The notes below the pieces were generated by a model, which did not search any database, had not been told where the DNA came from, and saw nothing but the letters and a program-made list of their open reading frames with translations. A DNA stretch of 64,000 nucleotides from assembly GCA_024280375.1 (NCBI GenBank), contig JAJRQF010000114.1, forward strand, positions 25,252 to 89,251. The letters are read 5' to 3'. Source of the DNA: Alphaproteobacteria bacterium (lineage in GTDB: Bacteria; Pseudomonadota; Alphaproteobacteria; Rhizobiales; Rhizobiaceae). A program made the translations under genes and the position numbers. The stretch's first letter is position 1. Every line of letters starts with the position of its first letter. Shown here piece by piece: positions 1 to 8,631 of this stretch.

Positions 1-314
<314 letters not shown>

Positions 315-353
315 TTGTTCTAATAAGTTGAATCATTTAAAGAGGATAAGATC

Positions 354-1196
354 ATGAAATTGTTGCGTTTTGGCGATACGGGCAGCGAGAAGCCCGGCCT
401 TTTGGACGGTGATGGAAATATCCGTGACCTTTCAGCCCATATTGATGACCTTGCGGGTGAAAACATCTCACCAGATGCGTTGGCTAAGCTTGGCGCAATT
501 GATGTGAAATCACTGCCGTTAGTTGAAGGCTCGCCGCGTTTAGGGCCCTGTGTCGCCGGCACCGGAAAGTTAATGTGTATTGGATTGAACTATTCTGATC
601 ATGCGGCGGAAACCGGTATGGAGGTTCCGCCGGAGCCAATTTTGTTCATGAAGGCAAGCTCAGCCATTGTTGGGCCGAATGATATTGTTGAAATCCCGCG
701 CGGTTCAGTTGCGACCGATTGGGAAGTTGAACTTGGGGTTATCATCGGTAAAACGGCCAAATATGTCAGCGAAGAAGATGCGCTTGATTATGTGGCTGGA
801 TATTGTGTTTGCAATGATCTCTCAGAGCGTGATTTTCAAGCCAAGCGTTCAGGCCAATGGACCAAGGGCAAATCCTGCGATACGTTTGGCCCGACCGGCC
901 CCTATCTGGTGACAAAAGATGAAGTGCCGGAACCGAACAATCTTGCCATGTGGTGCGATGTGAACGGCCATCGCTATCAGGATGGTTCCACCAAAACCAT
1001 GGTCTATCAAGTAGCCTTTCTGGTCTCGTACCTCAGCCAATTGATGTCACTGCATCCAGGCGACATAATTTCTACCGGTACACCGCCGGGCGTTGGTATG
1101 GGGCAAAAACCGCCGGTATATCTGAAACCCGGTGATGTGATGGAATTGGGCATTGAAGGCCTTGGCTCCCAGCGGCAAGACGTCGTGCAGGGGTGA
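354..1196 (+). CDS. Fumarylacetoacetate hydrolase family protein, probably a 2,4-diketo-3-deoxy sugar-acid hydrolase
   Basis: A 280-residue protein with a short N-terminal domain (about 1-65) and a FAH catalytic domain (about 70-275). Visible family marks are CIGLNYSDHAAE, the metal-binding acidic pair in DWEVELGVIIGK, KGKSCDTFGPTGPYLV and the C-terminal STGTPPGVGMG loop. Length and motifs match the group often annotated ureidoglycolate lyase, whose studied members cleave 2,4-diketo-3-deoxy-L-fuconate or -rhamnonate to pyruvate plus a hydroxy acid. The AGAGGA ribosome site 6 nt before ATG supports the start. It follows an SDR, consistent with a sugar-acid operon continuing left of the window. 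Substrate assignment is inference. Confidence 0.85.
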   Translation: MKLLRFGDTGSEKPGLLDGDGNIRDLSAHIDDLAGENISPDALAKLGAIDVKSLPLVEGSPRLGPCVAGTGKLMCIGLNYSDHAAETGMEVPPEPILFMKASSAIVGPNDIVEIPRGSVATDWEVELGVIIGKTAKYVSEEDALDYVAGYCVCNDLSERDFQAKRSGQWTKGKSCDTFGPTGPYLVTKDEVPEPNNLAMWCDVNGHRYQDGSTKTMVYQVAFLVSYLSQLMSLHPGDIISTGTPPGVGMGQKPPVYLKPGDVMELGIEGLGSQRQDVVQG

Positions 1197-1279
1197 GCTT
1201 TTGATTGGCTAACCAAAGATTGAAGTGACAATTGGCCGGAATGGGATATGACTTCATTGGTCAATTGTCGGATGCAAAA

Positions 1280-2560
1280 ATGCTTTTTCTCCTGTTAGCC
1301 TCAGCTCTGGTCAGCCCTCAAACCGCAACGGGAGAAGCGCTGTTTTACAGGCAGTGGCAATTGCCAATTGCCGGACAAGTTAAGCTGGGCCCGCTTTACA
1401 ACGCCGGTTCCTGTGCTGCCTGCCATATAAATAATGGGCGTGGGCAGCCTCCTATTGACGGGCAAAGCGATCCTTCCTTCGTGCTGCGGTTTTCTATTGC
1501 ACCGCAAAATGAAGCGCAAAGAATGGGGCTGGCGCTTGAGGAATATGCTTCCGTCGCAGACCCTCGCTATGGCCGTCAATTGCAGGACAAGGCCATTGAT
1601 GGTGTGGGTGAGGGGCGGTTGCTGGTCGAATATCGTGACAAGCCCTATAAGCTGGATGATGGTGAGGTGGTTATCCTGCACCGGCCGGTTTATTCGCTCG
1701 ATAATTTGAAAAAAGGCCCGTTGCATAATAACGTGCAGATCTCGGCGCGTATTGCCCAGCCGTTGCATGGTATTGGCTTGCTGGCGGCCATCAGAGATGA
1801 GGATATTTTATCCGCTGAAGACCCAAGAGACAAAAATAAAGACGGTGTTTCTGGCCGGGCAAATCTGGTGCGTGATGTGGTAAGCGGAAAAACCGTACTC
1901 GGGCGATTTGGCTGGAAAGCGACCCAACCTAACTTGCGGCAGCAGGTTGCGGCCGCCTTCGCGCAAGATATCGGTATAAGTTCCAGTCTGTTGCCGCAGA
2001 CCGGGCAGGGCTGCAATGACGATAGTGCTGATTGTTTAGCGACCAATTCCAAACCGGCAAATGCGGAAAAAATTGAAATTTCTGATGATGAATTGCGGTT
2101 GACCACCCAATTTGTCAGCCGTTTTCGTGCCTACCAAAGCGGGGCCGGAATGAAGTTTGGAACCGAGCGCATTGGTGAAAAATTATTCTCGGAAACCGGC
2201 TGCATTTCCTGCCATCGTGAATCATACAAGATCACAATTAAAGATGCAGACGGCAAGGCCAAGGCGGGAACCATCTACCCATATTCTGACTTTCTCTTGC
2301 ACGATATGGGGGCGGGGCTTGCCGACCATCGCCCGGTTGCACAGGCCAGCGGGTGGGAATGGCGCACTCAACCGCTTTGGGGCATTGGTAATGCCGAAGA
2401 GATCAACGGTAATAAATTCTTTTTACACGATGGACGCGCCCGCACCATTACTGAAGCTATTTTATGGCATGGGGGTGAGGCGAGGCGCGCACGGGCAAAG
2501 TTTTCTGCCTTGAGCAAAATGCAGCGGTTGGCGCTGGTTGAATTTGTTCGCGGGCTATGA
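1280..2560 (+). CDS. Di-haem oxidoreductase, DUF1111 (cytochrome c peroxidase-like) family
   Basis: The chosen ATG begins a signal peptide (MLFLLLASALV then SPQTATGEA); the frame also has ATG at 1241 and TTG at 1232, which would place extra residues before the hydrophobic stretch. Two c-type haem motifs are present, CAACH at residues 45-49 and CISCH at 308-312, so this is a periplasmic di-haem protein of about 426 residues. DUF1111 proteins are distant relatives of MauG/di-haem peroxidases and are often called thiol oxidoreductases, without a firm reaction. The stop codon overlaps the next ATG (ATGA, 2557-2560), so it is translationally coupled to the MFS gene. Function unproven. Confidence 0.8.
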   Translation: MLFLLLASALVSPQTATGEALFYRQWQLPIAGQVKLGPLYNAGSCAACHINNGRGQPPIDGQSDPSFVLRFSIAPQNEAQRMGLALEEYASVADPRYGRQLQDKAIDGVGEGRLLVEYRDKPYKLDDGEVVILHRPVYSLDNLKKGPLHNNVQISARIAQPLHGIGLLAAIRDEDILSAEDPRDKNKDGVSGRANLVRDVVSGKTVLGRFGWKATQPNLRQQVAAAFAQDIGISSSLLPQTGQGCNDDSADCLATNSKPANAEKIEISDDELRLTTQFVSRFRAYQSGAGMKFGTERIGEKLFSETGCISCHRESYKITIKDADGKAKAGTIYPYSDFLLHDMGAGLADHRPVAQASGWEWRTQPLWGIGNAEEINGNKFFLHDGRARTITEAILWHGGEARRARAKFSALSKMQRLALVEFVRGL

Positions 2561-3726
2561 AAGCGCGGTCCGTCACATTGCTGCTGATTGCTGAAGTGTC
2601 GGCCTTAAGCCTTTGGTTTATTTCTGCCGCAGTATTGCCCGAAATGGTGCGGGAAGTTGAATTTTCCGCATTTCGTCAAGCGGCCCTATCAAGCGGTGTT
2701 CAAGCAGGCTTTGTCATTGGTGCATTGCTGTCGGCGATATTCGGGTTGGCCGATCGCTATGATCCGCGCAAGGTATTTGCCGTTTCTGCCATTGCTGCGG
2801 GGGTCATTAATTTTGTATTGGTGGTTGTTACGCCCGGTAGCACCATTGCCATTATTGCACGGGTGCTCACCGGTGCATTGCTTGCAGGTGTCTACCCAAC
2901 CGGCATGAAGATTGCCATTGGCTGGGGCAAAAAGGATCGCGGCTTTCTGGTGGGCGCACTGGTTGGGGCGCTGACGCTTGGCTCTGCTTCTCCCCATCTC
3001 ATTGTTTTGCTTGGTGGCGCGGATTGGCGCTTAACCGTCACCTTTGCGTCATTGGCATCAATCGCCGCTGGATTGGTTTGCCTGCTGGTTAAACTCGGCC
3101 CGCATCATATGAGTGCCGCTAAGTTTAATCCTCGGGTGATTTTATCCGCGTGGACCAACAAAAGGGTCCGGCTGGCCTATGCCGGATATTTTGGCCACAT
3201 GTGGGAACTTTATGCCATGTGGGCGTGGATTGCGGTTGCAACATCCGTCTCCTATTCAGCCACATTGCCGCTGGCGGATGCTGAATGGCTATCGCGCGTC
3301 ACGGCATTCGTGGCGATTGGTTCTGGTGCTTTTGCCTGCCTGTTTGCAGGAAAGCTCGCCGATAATATAGGCAAGGCGGAAGTCACTATCATTGCCATGG
3401 TGTTGAGTGGCACGGCTGCCCTTGCAACCGCGCTTTCATTTGGTGGTGCACCGTGGATAACATTTGTGATTGTGGTGATCTGGGGCATTACCATCATTCC
3501 GGATTCTGCGCAGTTTTCAGCGATTGTGGCGGATGCTTCTTCACCAGATCAGGCAGGTAGTCTGATGACGTTTCAAATCGCGCTTGGTTTTGCCTTGACC
3601 TTTGTTACCGTGCAGATGGTTCCAATTCTGGCCAATTTATTTGGTTGGCCTGCAATATTGGCTGTAATGGCACTTGGACCCGCATTTGGTATTGTCGCGA
3701 TGGCTCGATTACGAGCTATGGGGTGA
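2557..3726 (+). CDS. Major facilitator superfamily transporter
   Basis: A 389-residue integral membrane protein with about 12 hydrophobic helices in two halves and a short cytosolic loop near residue 170-195. The helix 2-3 loop LADRYDPRKV and the second-half LADNIGKAEV are the duplicated MFS loop signatures. It overlaps the preceding DUF1111 gene by four bases, so the two are probably one transcript. The substrate cannot be read from sequence. The neighbouring nirK operon is on the opposite strand and converges on this gene; the stops are only a few bases apart and no terminator is visible between them. Confidence 0.85.
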   Translation: MKARSVTLLLIAEVSALSLWFISAAVLPEMVREVEFSAFRQAALSSGVQAGFVIGALLSAIFGLADRYDPRKVFAVSAIAAGVINFVLVVVTPGSTIAIIARVLTGALLAGVYPTGMKIAIGWGKKDRGFLVGALVGALTLGSASPHLIVLLGGADWRLTVTFASLASIAAGLVCLLVKLGPHHMSAAKFNPRVILSAWTNKRVRLAYAGYFGHMWELYAMWAWIAVATSVSYSATLPLADAEWLSRVTAFVAIGSGAFACLFAGKLADNIGKAEVTIIAMVLSGTAALATALSFGGAPWITFVIVVIWGITIIPDSAQFSAIVADASSPDQAGSLMTFQIALGFALTFVTVQMVPILANLFGWPAILAVMALGPAFGIVAMARLRAMG

Positions 3727-3729
3727 ATT

Positions 3730-4542
3730 TCAGCTCAATTCTTTCAGTACACGAAAGCCGATATTATCGACCGGTGCGCCGGTGCCGCAGCCGCCGGTAT
3801 AAACCTCATCAAAGAAGTAGGGGACATGGGCGCGTTCTTCACCTTGCACAATGCGGTTGGGGCAGAGCTTGGGGTCGCGCAATTGTTCAATTGTCCATTC
3901 TTTGCGATTGGCATCGTCAGAAGGGAAGCGGCAGGTCATCGTCCATTCCCAAACCGGGCCGGTTAAATCGGTAATGCCCCAGTCATTTTTGTCAATTGAG
4001 CCGACTTTTCGGGTTTTGCGAAACAGGCTCAGGGGCGTTGTTTTCAACATTTGTCGGTCGGCGATTAATTTCTCAATTGTATCAACTGTGTAGTCTTTGC
4101 CTGAATTGGCGAAATAGCCCCATTCTTCTTCCGTGGGCAGGCGGTAGGTTTCGCCGGTTTGATTTGAAAGCCAATTGGTGAAATCCATTGCATCTGCCCA
4201 GGAAACGCGGGTGACAGGATGATTGCCTTTTTGGTATTTTCTGCGTTTGGCCGGGTGCGTACAGCCGCCGTCCTTAAAGCAGGTATTCCATTGATCGACG
4301 GTAATTTCATATCGACCTATTTGAAAGGGCCGGTTTATTTTGACAGGCTTGGTGTAATAAACCCGTTCCAGCACATTGGGCACCAATATGGTGAGGCTGT
4401 AATCGCCCGGCCTTACGGTCACCATTTCCAGACCGGGCAATTGGTAGGGTGGCGACCAGATTTTGGATATTTTCGTCCAGTAAAATGCCGCAAATGCAAT
4501 GAGTGCAAATGCGGCAAGTGTGAGTACAGAATTGCGGTTCAT
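3730..4542 (-). CDS. nirV: NirV-like, formylglycine-generating-enzyme (SUMF1) fold protein
   Basis: From the preferred ATG at 4542 (MNRNSVLTL) the protein has about 270 residues: one N-terminal membrane anchor or uncleaved signal (residues 5-19) and a SUMF1/FGE-sulfatase domain with GRYEITVDQWNTCF, HPVTRVSWADAMDFTNWLS, YRLPTEEEWGYFA, GPVWEWT and C-terminal GFRVLKE. The frame is open further upstream, but that start would overlap the cytochrome gene by 41 bp. SUMF1-fold proteins placed next to nirK are called NirV in rhizobia and other denitrifiers; their role in nitrite reductase maturation or function is not settled. Third gene of the nirK-cytochrome-nirV operon. Confidence 0.8.
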   Translation of the reverse strand: MNRNSVLTLAAFALIAFAAFYWTKISKIWSPPYQLPGLEMVTVRPGDYSLTILVPNVLERVYYTKPVKINRPFQIGRYEITVDQWNTCFKDGGCTHPAKRRKYQKGNHPVTRVSWADAMDFTNWLSNQTGETYRLPTEEEWGYFANSGKDYTVDTIEKLIADRQMLKTTPLSLFRKTRKVGSIDKNDWGITDLTGPVWEWTMTCRFPSDDANRKEWTIEQLRDPKLCPNRIVQGEERAHVPYFFDEVYTGGCGTGAPVDNIGFRVLKELS

Positions 4543-4564
4543 GGCGCTATTTCTGCTTTTCGAT

Positions 4565-5278
4565 CTATTTGAGTGTTTTGATATAGGCAAGGATATCGGC
4601 TGCATCCTTGGTTGATTTCAAACCAGGGAACCTTGCCGTTGTGCCTTTAACAAATTGCTCGGGATTGGAGGCAAATGCCGCGAGGTTCTTATCATTCCAG
4701 ACGAGACCTGAATTTTTCAACGCGTCAGAATATTTATAGCCTTCAACAGATGCGGCTTTCTTGCCATAAATGCCAAACAGGTTTGGCCCATATACAACCT
4801 TGCCGCCCTTATCAAATGAATGGCAAACCGTGCAGGTTTTCTTGGCTACCCGTTTGCCTGCTTCAACATTACCCATAATATCGTCGTGATCTTCACCACT
4901 GCGAAGGGTTTTGAAATAGGCCAGCAGGTCAGCGCGTTTTGCCGCTTTCTTGATGCCGGGGAAGCTCATTTTGGTTCCCTTGACCACCTTTCTTGGCTTG
5001 GTGATATATTCAAGGAATGTATGCTCATCCCAGGTTAGGCCAGAATTGGCCATCGCTTTTGAATATTTATAGGTCGGGTTGGTGGCAGATTTTTTGTTTA
5101 GAATTCCAAACAGATTTGGCCCTAGACGGTTTTTGCCACCTTCTTTCAAAGTGTGACAGGCGACGCATTTTTTCGCGACTTTCTTGCCTTTGGCAACATC
5201 ACCTTCCGCGAAAGCGGTCGATGCGGTCAATAACAAAGTACCGGCAGCAATAATCGAGAATAGTTTAGAGTTTTTCAT
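4565..5278 (-). CDS. Tandem di-haem cytochrome c, probable electron carrier next to NirK
   Basis: A 237-residue periplasmic protein with a signal peptide ending near AFA (residue 24) and two class I cytochrome c domains that are clearly duplicates (both have GPNLFGI, YKYS.A...SGL.W and A.LLAY.KTL-like segments). Haem motifs are CVACH at 38-42 and CTVCH at 149-153. Domain 1 has the distal methionine in GTKMSFPG (Met104). Domain 2 reads GTTARFPG at the same place and contains no methionine at all, so its haem cannot be His/Met ligated. Position between nirK and nirV suggests it feeds electrons to nitrite reductase; that is inference. Start ATG preceded by GGGAG. Confidence 0.88.
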   Translation of the reverse strand: MKNSKLFSIIAAGTLLLTASTAFAEGDVAKGKKVAKKCVACHTLKEGGKNRLGPNLFGILNKKSATNPTYKYSKAMANSGLTWDEHTFLEYITKPRKVVKGTKMSFPGIKKAAKRADLLAYFKTLRSGEDHDDIMGNVEAGKRVAKKTCTVCHSFDKGGKVVYGPNLFGIYGKKAASVEGYKYSDALKNSGLVWNDKNLAAFASNPEQFVKGTTARFPGLKSTKDAADILAYIKTLK

Positions 5279-5311
5279 TACAATCTCCCAATTGTATAAC
5301 TAGTGCCCTTG

Positions 5312-5341
5312 CGGTACTGGCGCTATTATTTGCCAGTACCG
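5312..5341 (-). other. Intercistronic hairpin between nirK and the cytochrome c gene
   Basis: A perfect 10-bp inverted repeat, CGGTACTGGC (5312-5321) and GCCAGTACCG (5332-5341), with a 10-nt loop, lies between the nirK stop and the next start. It lacks a following U-run on the minus strand, so it is more likely an mRNA-stabilising or attenuating stem than a full terminator. Such stems often set different expression of the first gene in an operon. Confidence 0.6.
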
Positions 5342-5355
5342 GGAAGGCATTTTAG

Positions 5356-6519
5356 TTAGGCTTCGATTGCGGTCGGTTTTTTGACCTGTTTCATCAATTC
5401 ATTATTCCACTTGCCATCGACCTCGAAGATTGCAGTTGCACCCTTCAGTACAGCCTCAATAAGGTTGTGATTCACATAGGCGTAAACGCCCGGCTGACGG
5501 AACGTGTAAATTGCAGCACCTGCTGCTCCACCGCAAATTGGCCATGTTTCCATACCTGTTTGTGGGTCGTCACCAAATGAACCACTTGCCCAAACATAGT
5601 CGCCGTGACCACCGATAAGGTGAGGGCGGGTGTCATAGTTGGCCTGCGAGTGAATGATCAAAACAGCGTCACCGACAGTGGCTTTGAGTGAATTTTCACC
5701 GGTCAATGCGCCCACAGCGCCGTTGAATACGATATGGCTTGGTATCAGGGTCGCCATCGTTTCCATATAATCGGCGTAATCTTCACCGGCGGTATCGTAT
5801 TTGATGTATTCGTCATCCTCATCTTTTTTCAGGTAATAGTCCTGTTCACCAATGAAGTAGGCCTTGTCATATTTAAGCGAGTTGCCATCCTTGTCCTGCA
5901 GGCCCGCGCGCGGCAGCACCATGATGGCGCCATTCATGCCGTGGGTGACATGGTAAGGGATCATCGCGCCGCCCGGGGCACAGTGATAAACGAACACACC
6001 GGGTTTTGTCGCACGGAAACGCAACATGCATTCTTCGCCGGGGGAAACATGGGTTAATCCGCCACCGCCAAGTGCGCCGGTTGAGGCGTGGAAGTCGATA
6101 TTGTGTTCCATGGCGTTGGTATCAGGATTGACCAGAGTTAATTCAATATAGTCATCTTGATGAACAACAATCATTGGTCCGGGTACAGAACCATTGAAGG
6201 TCAAGGCCCAGATTTCAGCGCCATCATCATCGAGGACCATTTTCTTTTCTTCGATCACAAAGCGAACTTCAACAACCTTTGGGCCGCCTTTTGCCACCTG
6301 ATCATGTTTTGGCAAGAATGGTGGGGCAACCATTTCCTGTTTTACGCGTGGCAGAGCGGCAATTTCTGCTTCGCTCAATGCTTTCTTTGCGCCGTGACTT
6401 GCGGCTTTTGCTTTGCTCAGGGCTGCATCGGCCACCATAATTCCGGCACCCACTGCTGCGGTGCTAGCGATGAAAGTTCTGCGGGATACGGCTGGTTTTT
6501 CTCCAGTTGTTTTGTTCAT
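5356..6519 (-). CDS. nirK: Copper-containing nitrite reductase (NO-forming)
   Basis: A 387-residue two-cupredoxin enzyme that reduces nitrite to nitric oxide in the periplasm. A twin-arginine signal ([15 protein letters not shown], residues 12-26) precedes the mature protein. Copper ligands are visible: type 1 His139, Cys180, His190 and Met195 ([17 protein letters not shown]); type 2 His144 in DFHAST, His179, and the late His of [10 protein letters not shown]. The catalytic Asp is Asp142. Length and motifs fit class I NirK of alphaproteobacteria. It heads a minus-strand operon with a di-haem cytochrome and nirV, and an FNR/NNR-type box lies 135 bp upstream, so expression is probably switched on by low oxygen or NO. 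No nor or nos genes lie in the window. Confidence 0.96.
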   Translation of the reverse strand: MNKTTGEKPAVSRRTFIASTAAVGAGIMVADAALSKAKAASHGAKKALSEAEIAALPRVKQEMVAPPFLPKHDQVAKGGPKVVEVRFVIEEKKMVLDDDGAEIWALTFNGSVPGPMIVVHQDDYIELTLVNPDTNAMEHNIDFHASTGALGGGGLTHVSPGEECMLRFRATKPGVFVYHCAPGGAMIPYHVTHGMNGAIMVLPRAGLQDKDGNSLKYDKAYFIGEQDYYLKKDEDDEYIKYDTAGEDYADYMETMATLIPSHIVFNGAVGALTGENSLKATVGDAVLIIHSQANYDTRPHLIGGHGDYVWASGSFGDDPQTGMETWPICGGAAGAAIYTFRQPGVYAYVNHNLIEAVLKGATAIFEVDGKWNNELMKQVKKPTAIEA

Positions 6520-6653
6520 TTTATTAGTCCTTCGAAAAATTGACCGGAACTTTATATCTATCCAAGGCCAATTATATTCTGGCGATTCTTTGCCAAGGTC
6601 AGGAAACCATCTCCTGACATCCAGTTTTGTATCAGTGTGAAATGTTCGAAGTT

Positions 6654-6667
6654 TTGATCTGGGTCAA
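6654..6667 (-). promoter_or_regulatory. FNR/NNR-type box upstream of nirK
   Basis: The sequence TTGAT-CTGG-GTCAA matches the FNR/NNR/Dnr consensus TTGAT-N4-ATCAA at nine of ten positions. On the minus strand, TACAAA at 6631-6626 sits where a -10 element would fall if the box is centred at -41.5, giving a predicted start near 6619 and a 5' leader of about 100 nt. This is the class II arrangement usual for nirK promoters. No experimental support; based on position and match only. Confidence 0.65.
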
Positions 6668-6800
6668 GAAATTCAAAATGATTTTGGGAGGTTTGCTCTT
6701 TGTTTGTTTTTGCTGATTATCGGGAACGGGCAATTTGCGGGATTAACCAGTTCTGGTAGAAATGCTTGTTGGCAGGAGTGGGACGGCATAAATTGCCCAG

Positions 6801-8522
6801 ATGTTAAAATCCCAGCCAGCAAGATTACATTCGAAAGATTTGCTCCGAAAACTTGTCGCCTTTTCGCGCCGGCCGATCGTCATGCTGATCGCCAGTTTTG
6901 GTGCTGTTTTTGCCCTTTATAATCTGGAAAATTATTGGGCCGCATTGCCGTTTGCCGTTTTGATTGTCGCCCTGATTTCGGCACTGTTGTTTGCCCTGTC
7001 AAAACGCCCGGCATTTTCACTCTATACAGCATTTATGCTGGTTGGACTTGTTACGGTTATTTCGCTGATTAAATTCAAGATGAAGGGCTTTTCGCTGCAT
7101 TTTTATGACCTTGTGTTTGTCGGTAGTGACCCGCAGGCGGCGGAATTTTTGCTTGGCACCTATGCTCGCCTGGTTGTACCGGCGCTGGTATTTGCCGCTG
7201 TTATTGTTGTCGCTTCGATTGTGCTTTTTATTTACGACCGGAAAATCGAGATTAAAACACGTCGATTGATGGCCGGTATTTTGCTTCCGGCATTGCTGTT
7301 GCCTGTCACTTACCCAAGTGAAGCGCGTGAAGGGCGCTATGTTTACTATCTGCAGGGCCGGCATGTATCGGCGTTTTTTGTCTCGCTGCTCGACTTGCAA
7401 TATATGTTCAGCGACGGAGAAATGGAACGCCGTCTTGCTGCTGTAAAGCCGCAAAAGCTATTCTCAAAAGCTGTAACCTGCGGGGCCAATGCGCCCGATA
7501 TATTCGTTGTATTAAGTGAAACCCAGGCTGACCCGGCCAAGTTTCCGCAATTGAAAAACGGTAAAGAACTCAATCAACGTATGGCAAAGGCCAATGGCCC
7601 GTTGCAGCCGCTTATTGTCGAAACTTTCGGCGGCGGCACATGGATTTCCAATCTTTCGTTCCTGACCGGGTTGCCGGCTACCGAATTTGGCTGGCGCAGC
7701 CCATATTTGACAATTGAGCTTGAGGGCAAAGTGCGTGGGGCATTGCCCGAACTGTTGTCCGATTGCGGCTATCGTACCGTTGCAATCATGCCGTTTGAGC
7801 AGAATTTTGTGAATGAGGGGCCATTTTTAACCTCGGTCGGTTTTCAGGAAATTTACGATAAATACGCTATTGGCGCATCGGACTACAAGATGCGTGACCG
7901 GTTTTATTACCAGGCGGCTGAAAAGATTATCGCTGACAAAAAAGAAGGTGACAACCGGCCATTATTTTTGTTGGTCCAGACGATGTATCCCCATTCCCCT
8001 TACGATATGCGCAAAGATCCTGAAATTGTATTGAAAGGTGAGCCGTTTAACAAAGATCCGCAAATTGCTGAATATTTACGCCGCATGTTGATTGCCCGGC
8101 AGGATCTTTCCGAGTTTTTTGACGGGCGACGAAGTCAGGTCGATAACCGCGGGGCGGTATTCCTTGATTTTGGTGACCATCAGTCATTTGCAACCAAGTC
8201 GATGGTTGAAGAGGTTGCTGGAGAAGATGCAATGGGCAAGCCCGGCGCGCTGCCTTATCAGACGTTTTATACGATGCGCTATGTTGGCCTTTCGGGTGAG
8301 CGGGTGATGAAAGAGCAGACACCGGTTGATATTGGATTTCTTGGCTCCAGGATGCTGAGATTTGCTGGCCTCGCAACCAGCGAAATGTGGGACGATATCG
8401 CCCGACTTGATGGTTTGTGCAAGGGCAGGCTGTTTGCCTGCGCCGACAAACAGCAGGTTATCAATCACCTGCGGCGGCGAATTGATTCAGGGCTGCTGGA
8501 CATCAAGATTGCCGCGCAATAG
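6801..8522 (+). CDS. Membrane sulfatase-fold phosphotransferase (LTA synthase/OpgB-like)
   Basis: A 573-residue protein with about five N-terminal membrane helices (residues 22-170) and a C-terminal alkaline phosphatase/sulfatase fold from about 230. The likely metal and nucleophile residues are Glu240 in VVLSET and Thr280 in GGGTWISNLSFLTG; the metal-binding DFGDHQSF follows in the C-terminal part. This is the architecture of lipoteichoic acid synthase and of phosphoglycerol or phosphoethanolamine transferases, which transfer head groups from phospholipids to glycans at the periplasmic face. In a Gram-negative host, modification of periplasmic glucan or LPS is plausible; the acceptor is unknown. 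Stands alone, divergent from nirK. Confidence 0.8.
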   Translation: MLKSQPARLHSKDLLRKLVAFSRRPIVMLIASFGAVFALYNLENYWAALPFAVLIVALISALLFALSKRPAFSLYTAFMLVGLVTVISLIKFKMKGFSLHFYDLVFVGSDPQAAEFLLGTYARLVVPALVFAAVIVVASIVLFIYDRKIEIKTRRLMAGILLPALLLPVTYPSEAREGRYVYYLQGRHVSAFFVSLLDLQYMFSDGEMERRLAAVKPQKLFSKAVTCGANAPDIFVVLSETQADPAKFPQLKNGKELNQRMAKANGPLQPLIVETFGGGTWISNLSFLTGLPATEFGWRSPYLTIELEGKVRGALPELLSDCGYRTVAIMPFEQNFVNEGPFLTSVGFQEIYDKYAIGASDYKMRDRFYYQAAEKIIADKKEGDNRPLFLLVQTMYPHSPYDMRKDPEIVLKGEPFNKDPQIAEYLRRMLIARQDLSEFFDGRRSQVDNRGAVFLDFGDHQSFATKSMVEEVAGEDAMGKPGALPYQTFYTMRYVGLSGERVMKEQTPVDIGFLGSRMLRFAGLATSEMWDDIARLDGLCKGRLFACADKQQVINHLRRRIDSGLLDIKIAAQ

Positions 8523-8577
8523 AGCGACTCATTTTTAGATAGAATCGTTCAAGTTTGTTTTCCTCACGGCCATTCGG
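8521..8577. repeat. Dispersed repeat, copy 1 (AGAGCGA..TC type)
   Basis: The stretch beginning AGAGCGACTCATTTTTAGAT directly after the sulfatase stop resembles the stretch at 17506-17560 (AGAGCGATTCATCTTTGGAT), including the later TCACGGC block. In this copy the inverted arms are imperfect, while copy 2 keeps a perfect 10-bp stem. Both copies sit just past the stop codon of the last gene of a transcription unit. It resembles short dispersed Hyphomicrobiales repeats, but the family is not named here. Confidence 0.55.
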
Positions 8578-8588
8578 GCAATTTTGAT

Positions 8589-8631
8589 ACTCAAGTTTTG
8601 CGCTTCGCGATGCTCAACGTGCAACTTGAGT
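8589..8631. other. Inverted repeat at convergent gene ends
   Basis: ACTCAAGTT (8589-8597) and AACTTGAGT (8623-8631) form a 9-bp perfect stem around a 25-nt interior, ending exactly at the stop codon of the minus-strand alcohol dehydrogenase. It may end transcription from one or both sides, although there is no clear U-run. Confidence 0.4.
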
